A stretch of 48,537 bases of DNA from Gemmatimonadota bacterium (lineage in GTDB: Bacteria; JAAXHH01). Below the pieces are notes generated by a model. The model saw only the letters and a list, made by a program, of their open reading frames with translations. It had not been told where the DNA came from and searched no databases. Made by a program: the position numbers and the translations under genes. The stretch covers positions 1 to 48,537 of the forward strand of contig VXWP01000071.1 of assembly GCA_009835325.1 (NCBI GenBank), in the 5' to 3' direction. Each line of letters opens with the position of its first letter. The stretch's first letter is position 1. Shown in pieces: positions 10,595 through 19,440 of the stretch.

Positions 10595-11740
10595 ATGCGC
10601 AAACACTACCGTCTGATGATCCCCGGTCCCATCGAAGTCAGCCCCGACGTGCTCGCCCACATGAGCGATCCGCTTACCGCCCACTACGGAGATCGATGGG
10701 TGGAGATCTGGCGTAAGACCGTTTCCAATCTCCAGCGCGTGATCGGGACGGAAGGAGACGTCTTCCCGCTCGTGGGATCGGGCCACACGGCCAATGACGT
10801 GGTCATGAACAGCCTGTTCAATCCCGGCGACCGGATCCTGACGCTCGACAATGGTCTCTTCGGCAAGCGACTGGACGATCTCGCCAGGGCTTTCGGGCTG
10901 GATTCGGTGGTGTCGAAGAAACCCTGGGGTATCCCCTTCGAGGCTGCGGATATCCACGAGGCGGCCGCGGCAAATCCAGGTCTGAAGGCGGTCTTCATGG
11001 TGCACGGTGAAACGTCGACGGGCGTAGCCAACCCGGTGCATGAACTGGCGGCCGCCGCCCGGGAACACGGCATGCTCGTCCTGGTGGACACCATCGCTTC
11101 CGTGGGCGGCGAGCAGTACCTGATGGACGCCTGGGACATCGACGTCACGGTGTGCGCCTCCCAGAAGGCCCTGGGCGCGCCGCCGGGCCTGGCCCTCGTG
11201 GCCGTGAGCGACCGGGCCTGGGACGCCATGAAAGACCGGCGGGAGCCCCGCGGGTTCATGGCCGATCTGCAGAACCTCCGCCATTTCGCCGAGACCCAGG
11301 CCGACGTACATCCCCATCCCGGCACCATGCCCGTCAACAACTTCGTCGCGTTGATCAGAAGCACGGACGATATCCTTGAAGAGGGGCTCGAGGCCTGCTG
11401 GACCCGGCACCGCAAGGTCGCCCGCGTGGTGCGGGAGGGCGTGCGCGCCATGGGCCTCAAGGTCATGGCCGATGAACGGGCCGCCTGCGTCAACATGACG
11501 GTCATCCTGTCGGAAGACCGGTTCAAGCCCGTCGCCTTCTCCGATTTCATGAAGGCCGAGTACGGCATGCATGTCGGTCTGGGCCTGGGCGACTACGTGA
11601 ACCGGACCATTCGCGTGGGTCACATGGCGCATAACGCCAACCTGGAGGCCGTTACGCCCTTCCTCGTCGGACTGGAGCAGTACCTGCGCCGCCAGGGATT
11701 CGACGTGGCGCGCGGCGCGTGCCTGGCCGGCCTGGACTGA
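10595..11740 (+). CDS. Class V aminotransferase (serine-pyruvate/alanine-glyoxylate type)
   Basis: 381 aa. A PLP fold-type I enzyme of the AGT/SPT group: N-terminal 'LMIPGPIEVSPDVL', 'PLVGSGHTANDVV' for phosphate binding, D165 in 'LVLVDTIASVGG' and the Schiff-base lysine K191 in 'CASQKALGAPPGLA'. Relatives transfer the amino group of serine or alanine to glyoxylate, or cleave related substrates such as (R)-3-amino-2-methylpropanoate or purine-derived ureidoglycine. It is the first gene of an apparent operon with a NIPSNAP protein and an amino-acid permease, which fits a role in amino-acid or amine catabolism. Exact substrate unknown. Confidence 0.92.
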   Translation: MRKHYRLMIPGPIEVSPDVLAHMSDPLTAHYGDRWVEIWRKTVSNLQRVIGTEGDVFPLVGSGHTANDVVMNSLFNPGDRILTLDNGLFGKRLDDLARAFGLDSVVSKKPWGIPFEAADIHEAAAANPGLKAVFMVHGETSTGVANPVHELAAAAREHGMLVLVDTIASVGGEQYLMDAWDIDVTVCASQKALGAPPGLALVAVSDRAWDAMKDRREPRGFMADLQNLRHFAETQADVHPHPGTMPVNNFVALIRSTDDILEEGLEACWTRHRKVARVVREGVRAMGLKVMADERAACVNMTVILSEDRFKPVAFSDFMKAEYGMHVGLGLGDYVNRTIRVGHMAHNANLEAVTPFLVGLEQYLRRQGFDVARGACLAGLD

Positions 11741-11823
11741 AACCGCAGTTCGCCCGACCCCTGACCGCCCGGCGCCGGATGATCGGGCGTGCTCGTCGAA
11801 CCTCCGCCGTGGGAGAAACCGAG

Positions 11824-12150
11824 ATGATCTACGAAGAACGGATCTACAAAATCATGCCCGGCCGCGTGCCGGATATCCTGGACCGGTTTACGAACCACGC
11901 CGTGCCCCTCTTCGAGAAACACGGCATGAAACTGGTCGGTTTCTGGCAGACCGCGGTGGGCCCGAGCAACCACGAGGTCACCTATCTGCTGGCCTTTGAA
12001 GACGCGAACCACCGCGACCGGGCCTGGGCGGCGTTCATGGCCGACCCCGCATGGATCAAGGCCAAGGCCGACAGCGAGAGGAACGGCGTGCTGGTCGCCG
12101 AGGTGGCCAACCGGATCCTGACGCCGGTTCCCTTCTCTCCCCTGCAATAG
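11824..12150 (+). CDS. NIPSNAP family protein
   Basis: 108 aa from the ATG at 11824, preceded by GGGAG at a suitable distance; an upstream in-frame ATG at 11719 overlaps the previous gene and adds an unrelated basic stretch. The sequence is a ferredoxin-like alpha/beta-barrel of the NIPSNAP type: 'MIYEERIYKIMPGRV', 'GFWQTAVGPSNHEVTYLLAFED' and 'DPAWIKAKADSE'. Bacterial members are small dimeric proteins near catabolic enzymes, of uncertain function. It lies between the aminotransferase and the permease on the same strand. Confidence 0.88.
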   Translation: MIYEERIYKIMPGRVPDILDRFTNHAVPLFEKHGMKLVGFWQTAVGPSNHEVTYLLAFEDANHRDRAWAAFMADPAWIKAKADSERNGVLVAEVANRILTPVPFSPLQ

Positions 12151-12200
12151 ATCGCCCTGCAGTAGAACGCCTTGCAGTAGAACACCCGAGCGGTAGATCG
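12140..12200. repeat. 15-bp imperfect tandem repeats, about four units
   Basis: Units ccctgcaatagatcg (12140-12154), ccctgcagtagaacg (12155-12169), ccttgcagtagaaca (12170-12184) and a diverged copy (12185-12200) span the stop of the NIPSNAP gene and fill the gap to the permease gene. Confidence 0.8.
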
Positions 12201-12208
12201 GCACCTTC

Positions 12209-14284
12209 ATGGCGAAACAACAGCGCTTGAGGAAGGAACTTCGGTTCTTCGAAGTCTACGCCGTCGCGACGGGCACCACGTTGAGCGCGGGCTTCTTTCT
12301 ATTGCCGGGCCTTGCGGCGATGGAGGCCGGTCCTTCCCTGGTGCTGGCCTACCTGGTGGCGACCCTTCCCCTCATCCCGGCCATGCTCTGCGTCGTGGAA
12401 CTGGCCACCGCCATGCCCCGCGCGGGCGGCGTGTACTACTTCGTCGACCGGTCCCTGGGACCATTCGCCGGACTGATCACGGGGATCGGTACCTGGCTGG
12501 CGCTCATCCTCAAGGTCACCTTCGCGCTGGTGGGCATGGGTGCCTACATCGCCCTTTTCTTCCCGGGCCTGCCCCAGCTGCCCGTGGCCCTGGCGCTTGC
12601 AGCGGGCCTCGGCGCGGTGAACTACTTCGGCGCCGCGAAGAGCGGCCGCCTGCAGATCTACCTGGTGATGGCCCTGCTCCTGCTGCTGGCCGGTTTTGTC
12701 GGCGGCGGGGTCCCGGCGCTGGATGCCGTCGCGTTCGAGGGCCTCTTCGACGTCGAGATCACCACGCTCATGGGGACGGCGGGACTGGTCTACATCAGCT
12801 ACGTGGGTGTGACCAAGGTCGCGAGTCTCGCGGAAGAAATCGAAAAACCGGAAAAGACCCTTCCCCGGGGCGTATTCCTGGCCCTGGCCACCGCCGTCGC
12901 AGTGTACGCCCTTGGCACGACGGTCATGGTGGGCGTCATTCCCATCGAACGCCTCGCGGGCGACCTTACGCCGGCGGCGACGGCGGCCGGCATCCTGTAC
13001 GGCTGGTGGGGAAGCCTGCTCCTCTCCGTGGCGGCCCTGCTCGCCTTCGTCTCCGTGGCGAACGCGGGTATCCTGAGCGCTTCCCGCTATCCGCTGGCGA
13101 TGAGCCGGGACCGCCTGCTGCCCGTCGGTATGAGCCAGGTAACCGCCAGGGGCGTGCCGGTCCGCTCGTTGCTGCTCACTGTGGGCAGCATCCTCGTCAT
13201 CCTGCTGACCCTCGACCCCGTGGGCATCGCCAAGCTGGCGAGCGCCTTTCAACTCGTCGTTTTCGCCGTCGTGTGCTTTGCGGTCGTCGTGATGCGGGAA
13301 AGCCGCATCGCCGAGTACGACCCGGGATACCGCTCGCCCTGGTACCCCTGGATGCACATCGCGGGCATGGTGCTGCCCTTCCTGGTGATCTGGCAGATGG
13401 GTTTGCCCGCCATCCTGTTCATCGTCGGATTCATCGCCGCCGGGACCCTGTGGTATTTCTACTACGCGCGGTTCAGGGCGGACCGCAACGGCGCGATCTA
13501 CCACATGTTCGAACGGCTTGGCCGGTCGCGTTACCAGGGGCTGGACCGGGAACTGCGCGGGATCCTCAAAGAGAAGGGGCTTCGGGACGAAGACCCCTTT
13601 GAAGACATGATCACCCGGTGCCAGCCGGTCGATTTCGAAGAGGAAGTCGATTTCGGTCGGGTTACCGCCGTTGCGGCGGAAAAGCTGTCGCCCCGGATCG
13701 GGCTTTCAATCGATGAGATCAACGACCGATTCATGCAGAAGACCGATGCCGGCGGAACGCCGGTCGCCGAAGGCGTGATGTTGCGCCATTTTCGCATGCC
13801 GGATATCGCCCTGCCGGAACTGGTACTCGTCCGCGCATTCGAGGGCGTACGGGTAGACTATAAAAACCCCGTGACCGGCACGTTAACTTCCGACAATATC
13901 CACGCGTTTTTCTTCCTGGTCAGCCCCGCGGAGCACACCTCGCTGCATTTGCGCATGCTGGCCCGGATCGCGGAACGGGCCGACGACGTGAATTTCGGCC
14001 TGGTGTGGATGGCCGCGGTCGACGAACACGCCCTTCGCGACATCTTCCTGCGGAGCGACCGTTACCTGACCGTCCCGGTCCTTCCCCAGTCGCCCGCGAG
14101 CGGCCTGATCGGAGTGCCCGTATCGGAAATGGAAATCCCAGGAGGATGCCGGATCGTGTGGATACGCCAGTTCGACGAGGTGATCGTCCCCACGGGCGAT
14201 ACCGTGATCAAGTCCGGCGATCTGTTGACTGTTATTGGAGATCCCGGTGACCTGAACGCCTTCCGGCGGATGTACCACGACTAG
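12209..14284 (+). CDS. APC-superfamily permease fused to EIIA-like and RCK_C domains
   Basis: 691 aa. Residues 1-425 are an amino acid-polyamine-organocation permease with about twelve membrane segments; the family start is visible in 'ATGTTLSAGFFLLPGLAA'. Residues 475-620 resemble a PTS EIIA type-2 domain; the phosphorylatable histidine seems kept as H527 in 'GVMLRHFRMP', followed by 'HAFFFLVSPAEHTSLHLRMLARIAE'. Residues 625-690 ('VPVSEMEIPGGCRIVWIRQ ... SGDLLTVIGDPGDL') match a TrkA-C/RCK_C ligand-binding domain. The transporter may be gated by phosphorylation and a small ligand (inference). It is last in the aminotransferase operon and ends in a CTAG shared with the convergent acetamidase gene. 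Confidence 0.9.
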   Translation: MAKQQRLRKELRFFEVYAVATGTTLSAGFFLLPGLAAMEAGPSLVLAYLVATLPLIPAMLCVVELATAMPRAGGVYYFVDRSLGPFAGLITGIGTWLALILKVTFALVGMGAYIALFFPGLPQLPVALALAAGLGAVNYFGAAKSGRLQIYLVMALLLLLAGFVGGGVPALDAVAFEGLFDVEITTLMGTAGLVYISYVGVTKVASLAEEIEKPEKTLPRGVFLALATAVAVYALGTTVMVGVIPIERLAGDLTPAATAAGILYGWWGSLLLSVAALLAFVSVANAGILSASRYPLAMSRDRLLPVGMSQVTARGVPVRSLLLTVGSILVILLTLDPVGIAKLASAFQLVVFAVVCFAVVVMRESRIAEYDPGYRSPWYPWMHIAGMVLPFLVIWQMGLPAILFIVGFIAAGTLWYFYYARFRADRNGAIYHMFERLGRSRYQGLDRELRGILKEKGLRDEDPFEDMITRCQPVDFEEEVDFGRVTAVAAEKLSPRIGLSIDEINDRFMQKTDAGGTPVAEGVMLRHFRMPDIALPELVLVRAFEGVRVDYKNPVTGTLTSDNIHAFFFLVSPAEHTSLHLRMLARIAERADDVNFGLVWMAAVDEHALRDIFLRSDRYLTVPVLPQSPASGLIGVPVSEMEIPGGCRIVWIRQFDEVIVPTGDTVIKSGDLLTVIGDPGDLNAFRRMYHD

Positions 14285-15213
14285 GGCACGTAAGGCGTCC
14301 CCGTACGGCGCAGTTCCTTCGTCACCGCCATCTGGCAGGTCACGTAGGCCTGGGCGTCCGCGTTGCCGCGGCGGTTCAGCAGGCCGGCGGAGTAGCCCGG
14401 ACGGGCGTCGGCGATGGTGCCGACGATGAGGTTGGCGTATTCCACGGTGGTGTCGTACCGGTCCGCGATCAGGGCGTTCATCTCGCTCCAGGCGATCTTG
14501 ACGGCCTCTTCCCAGTTGTAGCCCTGCCCGCTGGTCAGGTATTCTTCCTGCGACTCCACGATCCGGGTCTTCTCCACCACCGGAGCGCTGCACGGAAACC
14601 CGGGCGACCGGTCCACGCGCATTGTGATCGTCGAATCGATCTCCACACCCGTCCCCGTAAGCTCGCCGTCCCCCATCCGGGCGTGCACGTCGCCCAGGGA
14701 CAGCAGTCCACCCGGCTTCTGGGCTTTGATGTGGACGGTACTGCCCGGCTGGATCGCGTTGAAATCCATGTTGCCGCCCGTGTCGATCTGGTGGAGGGCG
14801 ACCGATTCCAGCATGACGACACCGATCATGGGCCGCACCGGCACCACGAAATCGGGCGGGAAATGGACCAGGCCGTCCCGCACCGGGGCGATCAGGCGTA
14901 GGCTGCCCCAGTGGGGGCCGCCGTTGCGGTAGAAGCCGTAGGGACCGACCTCCATGTCGAGGATTTCCACGGACACCCAGTCCCCGGCCTCGATACCCTC
15001 GATGTGGAAGGGTCCGCACGGCCGTGAGTACCGGTAGGGATCCACGTCCATGACCGCCCCGGCCCGCAGGTCCTTCTTGGCGAGATAGTCCTGGTCGTGG
15101 CCGCCGTAGGTCTCGACCTGAACCGTCTCCCCGGGTTCGAGCACGCCGCGGATCTCCTTGAACGCCGGATCGTCCGGTCCGGAGAGATAGGGGGTGCGGG
15201 TAAACCGGCGCAT
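14281..15213 (-). CDS. Acetamidase/formamidase family protein
   Basis: 310 aa, full family length without the tail seen in the paralogue at 5641. Motifs: 'GPFHIEGIEAGDWVSVEI', 'LHQIDTGGNMDFNAI', 'LLSLGDVHARMGDGELTGTGVEI'. A strong Shine-Dalgarno AAGGAG precedes the ATG by 7 nt. It probably hydrolyses a short amide, releasing ammonia. Its TAG stop occupies 14281-14283 on the minus strand and overlaps the TAG stop of the permease gene (14282-14284) in a palindromic CTAG. Confidence 0.9.
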   Translation of the reverse strand: MRRFTRTPYLSGPDDPAFKEIRGVLEPGETVQVETYGGHDQDYLAKKDLRAGAVMDVDPYRYSRPCGPFHIEGIEAGDWVSVEILDMEVGPYGFYRNGGPHWGSLRLIAPVRDGLVHFPPDFVVPVRPMIGVVMLESVALHQIDTGGNMDFNAIQPGSTVHIKAQKPGGLLSLGDVHARMGDGELTGTGVEIDSTITMRVDRSPGFPCSAPVVEKTRIVESQEEYLTSGQGYNWEEAVKIAWSEMNALIADRYDTTVEYANLIVGTIADARPGYSAGLLNRRGNADAQAYVTCQMAVTKELRRTGTPYVP

Positions 15214-15383
15214 GGAACGCTCCTTTTTAAGTATTTTTTAACATCTTGCGTAACGGGTACACTATATTCAGGATTGCATACATCCCACTTGTGATTGTAT
15301 TCGTTCCATCGGTGCCCTACAAGCCATAAAACCTGCCCATCCAGCGACCGACCGATCCAGTGGTCCGGCGCGGAGAACAAACC

Positions 15384-16235
15384 ATGAGACTGACGAAAGA
15401 ACAACTGGCGTTCATGGATACCTTCGGCTATCTCGGTTTCCCCGGGTTGTTGAAGGATCGGATCAACGAGATCGTCGAGGCCTTCGAGGCCGTATGGACC
15501 GAACGCGGCGGCGGTCATGACGGCAAGCCCCACGACGGGACGGCCAGATCCTGCATCGTGCCCTTCATCGATCAGCATACCGTACTTTCCTCGCTCATCG
15601 ACGATCCCCGCGTCAACGGAATCTTCGGCAGCCTCCTGGGCGATGACTTCGTGTACCTGGGCAGCGACGGCAATTTCTACGTCAGCGATACTAACTGGCA
15701 TTCCGACACGGACTGGTCGGGCAAGAAGCGTGGCGCCCCGCCCCGCGTTTATTACAAAATGGCCCTTTACCTCGACCCACTGACGCGGGAAACGGGCGCA
15801 CTGCGGGTCATCCCCGGCAGTCACCGTTGGGGCGACGCATATGCCGATTCGCTCGAATCCCAGATCAGGAAATCGGATGAAAACTGGGGTATCGAAGGCT
15901 GGGAGGTGCCGGCCGTGGCGCTGGAGACGCAACCGGGGGACATCGTCGTGTTCAATCAGAACACCAAGCACAGCGCCTGGGGCGGGAGCGACCGGCGCAG
16001 AATGTTCACGATCAACTGCACGGCCCGGTTCGACGATAAGGATATACTGTTACTGAAGAACGAGATCGCCGCCGCCGCGCGTTTCTGGCTCGATAGCGTC
16101 TACGGCGATGCCATGCTGGAGACGGCCGGTCCGGCGCGCATGAAACACCTGGAACAGCCCCTGGCCCACCAGGACCACCTGGTGGAGGAGGTCCGCAAGG
16201 CCAGGCTGCGGATGGCGGAGCCGTCGCGGGGCTAG
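15384..16235 (+). CDS. PhyH-family Fe(II)/2-oxoglutarate dioxygenase
   Basis: 283 aa from the ATG at 15384, preceded by GGAGA 7 nt upstream; an in-frame GTG at 15360 is less likely. The proximal His-x-Asp is H106-S-D108 in 'NWHSDTDW'; the core has 'TGALRVIPGSHRWG', and the distal histidine is in 'NTKHSAWGG' followed by basic residues. Its N-terminus ('FMDTFGYLGFPGLL') and overall pattern are close to the PhyH at 33084, so the two are paralogues. It probably hydroxylates a small molecule. It ends in a CTAG shared with the convergent amidohydrolase gene. Confidence 0.9.
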   Translation: MRLTKEQLAFMDTFGYLGFPGLLKDRINEIVEAFEAVWTERGGGHDGKPHDGTARSCIVPFIDQHTVLSSLIDDPRVNGIFGSLLGDDFVYLGSDGNFYVSDTNWHSDTDWSGKKRGAPPRVYYKMALYLDPLTRETGALRVIPGSHRWGDAYADSLESQIRKSDENWGIEGWEVPAVALETQPGDIVVFNQNTKHSAWGGSDRRRMFTINCTARFDDKDILLLKNEIAAAARFWLDSVYGDAMLETAGPARMKHLEQPLAHQDHLVEEVRKARLRMAEPSRG

Positions 16236-17236
16236 CGCCAGTCCTGCTGACCGCGGACCTGTCGCAGGAACCGCCGGGCGTTGCCGGAGAAATGGTCCTC
16301 GATTTCCTGCGACGTCAGACCCAGCATGTCCGCCACCTGTTTCTCCTGCCGCAACTGCTCGTAGATGACCAGCGTCGCCCTGGAATCGCAGTGGGGCGTC
16401 GTCTCCGTCGTGCCTTCGTAGTAGGTCCACGCCCGCCCGTAGGTGACGTACTTGCCCCGGGCGCATCCCGCCACCACGTTGTCCGAACCGAACATGACGC
16501 GCGACCGGTCCTCGTGCTTCATCAGCAGGTACTGGGAGTAGAGGTCGTTCACGGCCGACGTGTCGTACCATATATTGGGCAGGTCCGTGAGAAAGTGGAT
16601 GGCGCGTTCCATCATGAAGCAGTTGAAGGCCCGTGCGCAGTGGGCGAGGATCCACTGGGCGCGGGGATAGCGCTTCGTATAGTCGGCCAGGTCCCGCTGG
16701 TTGTCCGCGTCCGCCGGCCCTTCGGGCTTGGACATGTGCATGGTGATGGCCAGTCCCAGGTCGTGGGCCACCTCGATGAAGGACTCGGGCAGGAAGTCCC
16801 GGATGCGGCAGTGGGTGGGGTCCGGCGCGAAGGTCCGGTAGGGTTTGAGGCCCAGGAAGCCGTGCTTTTTCACCTGGGCGGCCACGTACTCCGGCGTCAT
16901 GTCCGGCGTGACCATCATGTTGATCGCCGATTCAGGGTCCTGCTTCATCTCCCCGGCCATCCAGTCGTTGTGGCCTTCCGTGTCGATCCCGCCGGGGATC
17001 GGCGTGCCGAGAACGAGGTAGTGCATCCTGCGTCCGGGATACAGCTTCTCCGCCCAGGCGAGGTGGTCCTGGTAGTCGATCTCCAGCCGGAGCCCGGTGG
17101 GACCCGGCGGAAGCTTTCCCCGGTGACGTTCCGACCACATGTGCACGTGCATGTCATAGACGGTTTCCGGCACGAAATCGGCCAGTTCCTCGTCCCAGAA
17201 GCTTCGATCGAAATCCTGGTAGTCTGGTACGCTCAT
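16232..17236 (-). CDS. Amidohydrolase family protein (Amidohydro_2 type)
   Basis: 334 aa from the ATG at 17236; a much longer frame continues upstream but runs antisense through the next gene and was not used. It is a TIM-barrel metal hydrolase: H30-x-H32 in 'YDMHVHMW', later 'AITMHMSKPEG', 'ILAHCARAFNC' and 'MFGSDNVVAG', the expected order of metal ligands and catalytic Asp in Amidohydro_2 enzymes (hydrolases and decarboxylases such as ACMSD relatives). The substrate is unknown. It is convergent with the PhyH gene, sharing a CTAG, and divergent from the Tat-exported aminotransferase. Confidence 0.9.
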   Translation of the reverse strand: MSVPDYQDFDRSFWDEELADFVPETVYDMHVHMWSERHRGKLPPGPTGLRLEIDYQDHLAWAEKLYPGRRMHYLVLGTPIPGGIDTEGHNDWMAGEMKQDPESAINMMVTPDMTPEYVAAQVKKHGFLGLKPYRTFAPDPTHCRIRDFLPESFIEVAHDLGLAITMHMSKPEGPADADNQRDLADYTKRYPRAQWILAHCARAFNCFMMERAIHFLTDLPNIWYDTSAVNDLYSQYLLMKHEDRSRVMFGSDNVVAGCARGKYVTYGRAWTYYEGTTETTPHCDSRATLVIYEQLRQEKQVADMLGLTSQEIEDHFSGNARRFLRQVRGQQDWR

Positions 17237-17413
17237 GAAGGTTCCTCGCGGTTGCGGGGGATAGCTGCGGTTCGTTTCGTGTGAGACCGGTTCAGTGTAC
17301 CCATATCGTTCTGCCTTTTCAAGATCAAAAGAAACTTTGACTTTCCACCATACCGGACGCACATTTTGCTCGAGATCACATCCCATGAATCGCCATTGAA
17401 GACGGAGGCTATT

Positions 17414-18574
17414 ATGGCTGAAGCACAAGACATGAACCGGCGCAGTTTCCTGCGCAGCACCATGTTGGGCGGCGCGGGCGTCACGCTGATGGGCACGCCT
17501 GCCTGGGAGGCGGCCGCCCAGATGGTCAGCGGAACCACGATGCAGCAGGTGAACGGCGTCGGACTCGACGATCCCACGCTCGTCCAGCTCAGCATCAACG
17601 AGAATCCCCTCGGTGCCTCGCAACGGGCCATCGAGGCGGTGGCGGGCAAGATGTTCGGCATGAACCGGTATACGATGCACAACGACCTTGAAGAAGCCCT
17701 GGCCGCCCACCACGATGTCGACCCCGAGTCGGTCGTCCTGGGCGTGGGCTCGTCGGAAATCCTGCTGACCGCGACATTGGCGGCCTTCTGGAACAATCCG
17801 GGAAACGCGGTCACGGCCTTCCCGTCCTATAGATCCATTCCGAGGACGGCGGATGAACTCGGACAGGCCGTCAAGCAGGTTCCGCTGACCGGGGACTGGC
17901 AAATCGATCTGCCGGCCATAGCGGCTGCGGTGGACGCGGACACCCGGATCGTGAGCATCTGCAATCCCAACAACCCCACCGGCCAGCTTCTCGATGCCGC
18001 CGCGCTGGAACGCACGATCAGGGCGATGCCGAAGGACGTCATCGTCTGCGTGGACGAAGCCTACATCCAGTTTGTCGACAATCCCGACTACCCGTCCATG
18101 ATCTCCCTGACGAAGGAAGTGGAGAACCTGCTGGTGTCCAGGACCTTCTCGAAGGCCTACGGATTGGGTGGCATGCGGGTCGGTTACGGCGTGGCCCATC
18201 CCGCCCTGCTGGAGCGCATGCAGCAGTTCAGCATCGGCCTGCTCAACAAGAACACCCTGTCGATCGTGGCCGCGATGGCCGCGCTGAACGACCAGCAGCA
18301 CGTCCAGCGTACCGTGCAGATCGTCCGCGAGGGGAAGGCGTTTCTCTACGCGGAACTGGAGGCCATGGGATACAGCCCGATCCGGACGCAGACGATCTTC
18401 GTCACCGTCGAGATCGGTCCCAACGTGAACACTCTGATCGACCGCCTGTGGGAGAAGAAGGTCTACGTGCGCCAGGCCTTCGACATGGAAGGCTTCATGC
18501 GCATCTCCGTCGGCCTGCCGCGGGAGAACGAGGCCTTCATCACCGCCTTCAAGCGGGAACGCAGCGCGTTGTAG
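17414..18574 (+). CDS. Histidinol-phosphate-aminotransferase-like PLP enzyme with Tat signal
   Basis: 386 aa from the ATG at 17414, with GGAGG 5 nt upstream. Residues 1-35 carry a twin-arginine signal (N8-R9-R10-S-F-L, then a hydrophobic stretch to 'AAAQM'), so the folded holoenzyme is probably exported. The rest is a class I/II aminotransferase: 'LSINENPLGAS', 'GVGSSEILLT', 'CNPNNPTGQLL', 'VDEAYIQF' and the PLP lysine in 'SRTFSKAYGLGGMRVGYG'. This matches the HisC branch, but the Tat signal argues against a role in histidine synthesis. It starts a four-gene run with an aldolase, a PhyH and TenA. Confidence 0.9.
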   Translation: MAEAQDMNRRSFLRSTMLGGAGVTLMGTPAWEAAAQMVSGTTMQQVNGVGLDDPTLVQLSINENPLGASQRAIEAVAGKMFGMNRYTMHNDLEEALAAHHDVDPESVVLGVGSSEILLTATLAAFWNNPGNAVTAFPSYRSIPRTADELGQAVKQVPLTGDWQIDLPAIAAAVDADTRIVSICNPNNPTGQLLDAAALERTIRAMPKDVIVCVDEAYIQFVDNPDYPSMISLTKEVENLLVSRTFSKAYGLGGMRVGYGVAHPALLERMQQFSIGLLNKNTLSIVAAMAALNDQQHVQRTVQIVREGKAFLYAELEAMGYSPIRTQTIFVTVEIGPNVNTLIDRLWEKKVYVRQAFDMEGFMRISVGLPRENEAFITAFKRERSAL

Positions 18575-18641
18575 GCGCGCGGCCATGCTCGCAGGACAAC
18601 CGGGCGCGCGTTTCGGCGTGTCAGAAAGTTGCTGATTCCAG

Positions 18642-19406
18642 ATGAAATACCCTAACCCGCTCAAGCGGCGCATCCGCGACGGCGAGTTGCTGCTGGGCAC
18701 GGTCCTGCCCGCCCACGATTCGTTCACGGCCTCGGTGGTATGCCGTTCCGACATTGATTTCCTCTGGATCGACACCGAGCATTCCGCGAGCGCCGTGGAA
18801 GACCTGGACATGGTGCCGGTGATCGCGCGCCAGAGAGACGTGGCGCCCATGATCCGCGTCGCCTGGAACGATCCCGCGCTGATCAAGAAGGCCTATGATA
18901 TCGGTGCCGTCGCGGTGATGATCCCCCAGGTCAATACGGCCGAAGAGGCGGAACGGGCGATGCAGTTCGCTCGATATGCGCCGGAGGGCCAGCGCGGCGT
19001 ATCCCCGTACTGGGCCATGATGGCCGGGTTGGAATTCAACCACGTGGTCAAAACGGCCAACGCGGAAACCGTCACCGTCCTGCAGATCGAAAGCGTCGAA
19101 GCCCTCGACAACCTTGACGAAATCAAGCAGGTGGAAGGGATCGACATCCTCTTCATGGGACCCACGGATCTGTCCGCCACCATGGGGATGATCACGGAGA
19201 CCGATTCGGCCGAGGTGCAGACGGCCATCCGGGAATTCCCCCGGCGGCTCGAGGGCACGGGAATCATGGCGGGGACGACGCTGGACGACCTCCAGGACAT
19301 CCGGCAGAAAATCGACTGGGGCTACCGGTACATCAACGTCGGCAGCCCGTTGGGTTACGGATTGCGCGTCCTGCAGGACCACCTGGACGCGCTTCGGAGC
19401 GGATGA
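18642..19406 (+). CDS. HpcH/HpaI aldolase family protein
   Basis: 254 aa. A class II (metal-dependent) aldolase of the HpcH/HpaI/citrate-lyase type: 'LLLGTVLPAHDSF' at the N-terminus, 'WIDTEHSASAVED' (catalytic region), 'GAVAVMIPQVNTAEEAE', the Glu in 'VLQIESVEALDN', and 'FMGPTDLSATMG'. These enzymes cleave 2-keto-3-deoxy acids or 2,4-dihydroxy-keto acids into pyruvate plus an aldehyde. It lies 67 nt after the aminotransferase and 34 nt before the PhyH gene, so probably in the same operon, where it could cleave the product of transamination and hydroxylation (inference). Confidence 0.93.
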   Translation: MKYPNPLKRRIRDGELLLGTVLPAHDSFTASVVCRSDIDFLWIDTEHSASAVEDLDMVPVIARQRDVAPMIRVAWNDPALIKKAYDIGAVAVMIPQVNTAEEAERAMQFARYAPEGQRGVSPYWAMMAGLEFNHVVKTANAETVTVLQIESVEALDNLDEIKQVEGIDILFMGPTDLSATMGMITETDSAEVQTAIREFPRRLEGTGIMAGTTLDDLQDIRQKIDWGYRYINVGSPLGYGLRVLQDHLDALRSG

Positions 19407-19440
19407 CGGTCGATTGGCGGCGACCGGGAAGGATGCCGGG

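Noticed and set aside
17237-18886. N-terminal extension of the amidohydrolase frame
   Set aside because: The extra 550 codons run antisense through the aminotransferase gene; the family begins at the ATG at 17236.
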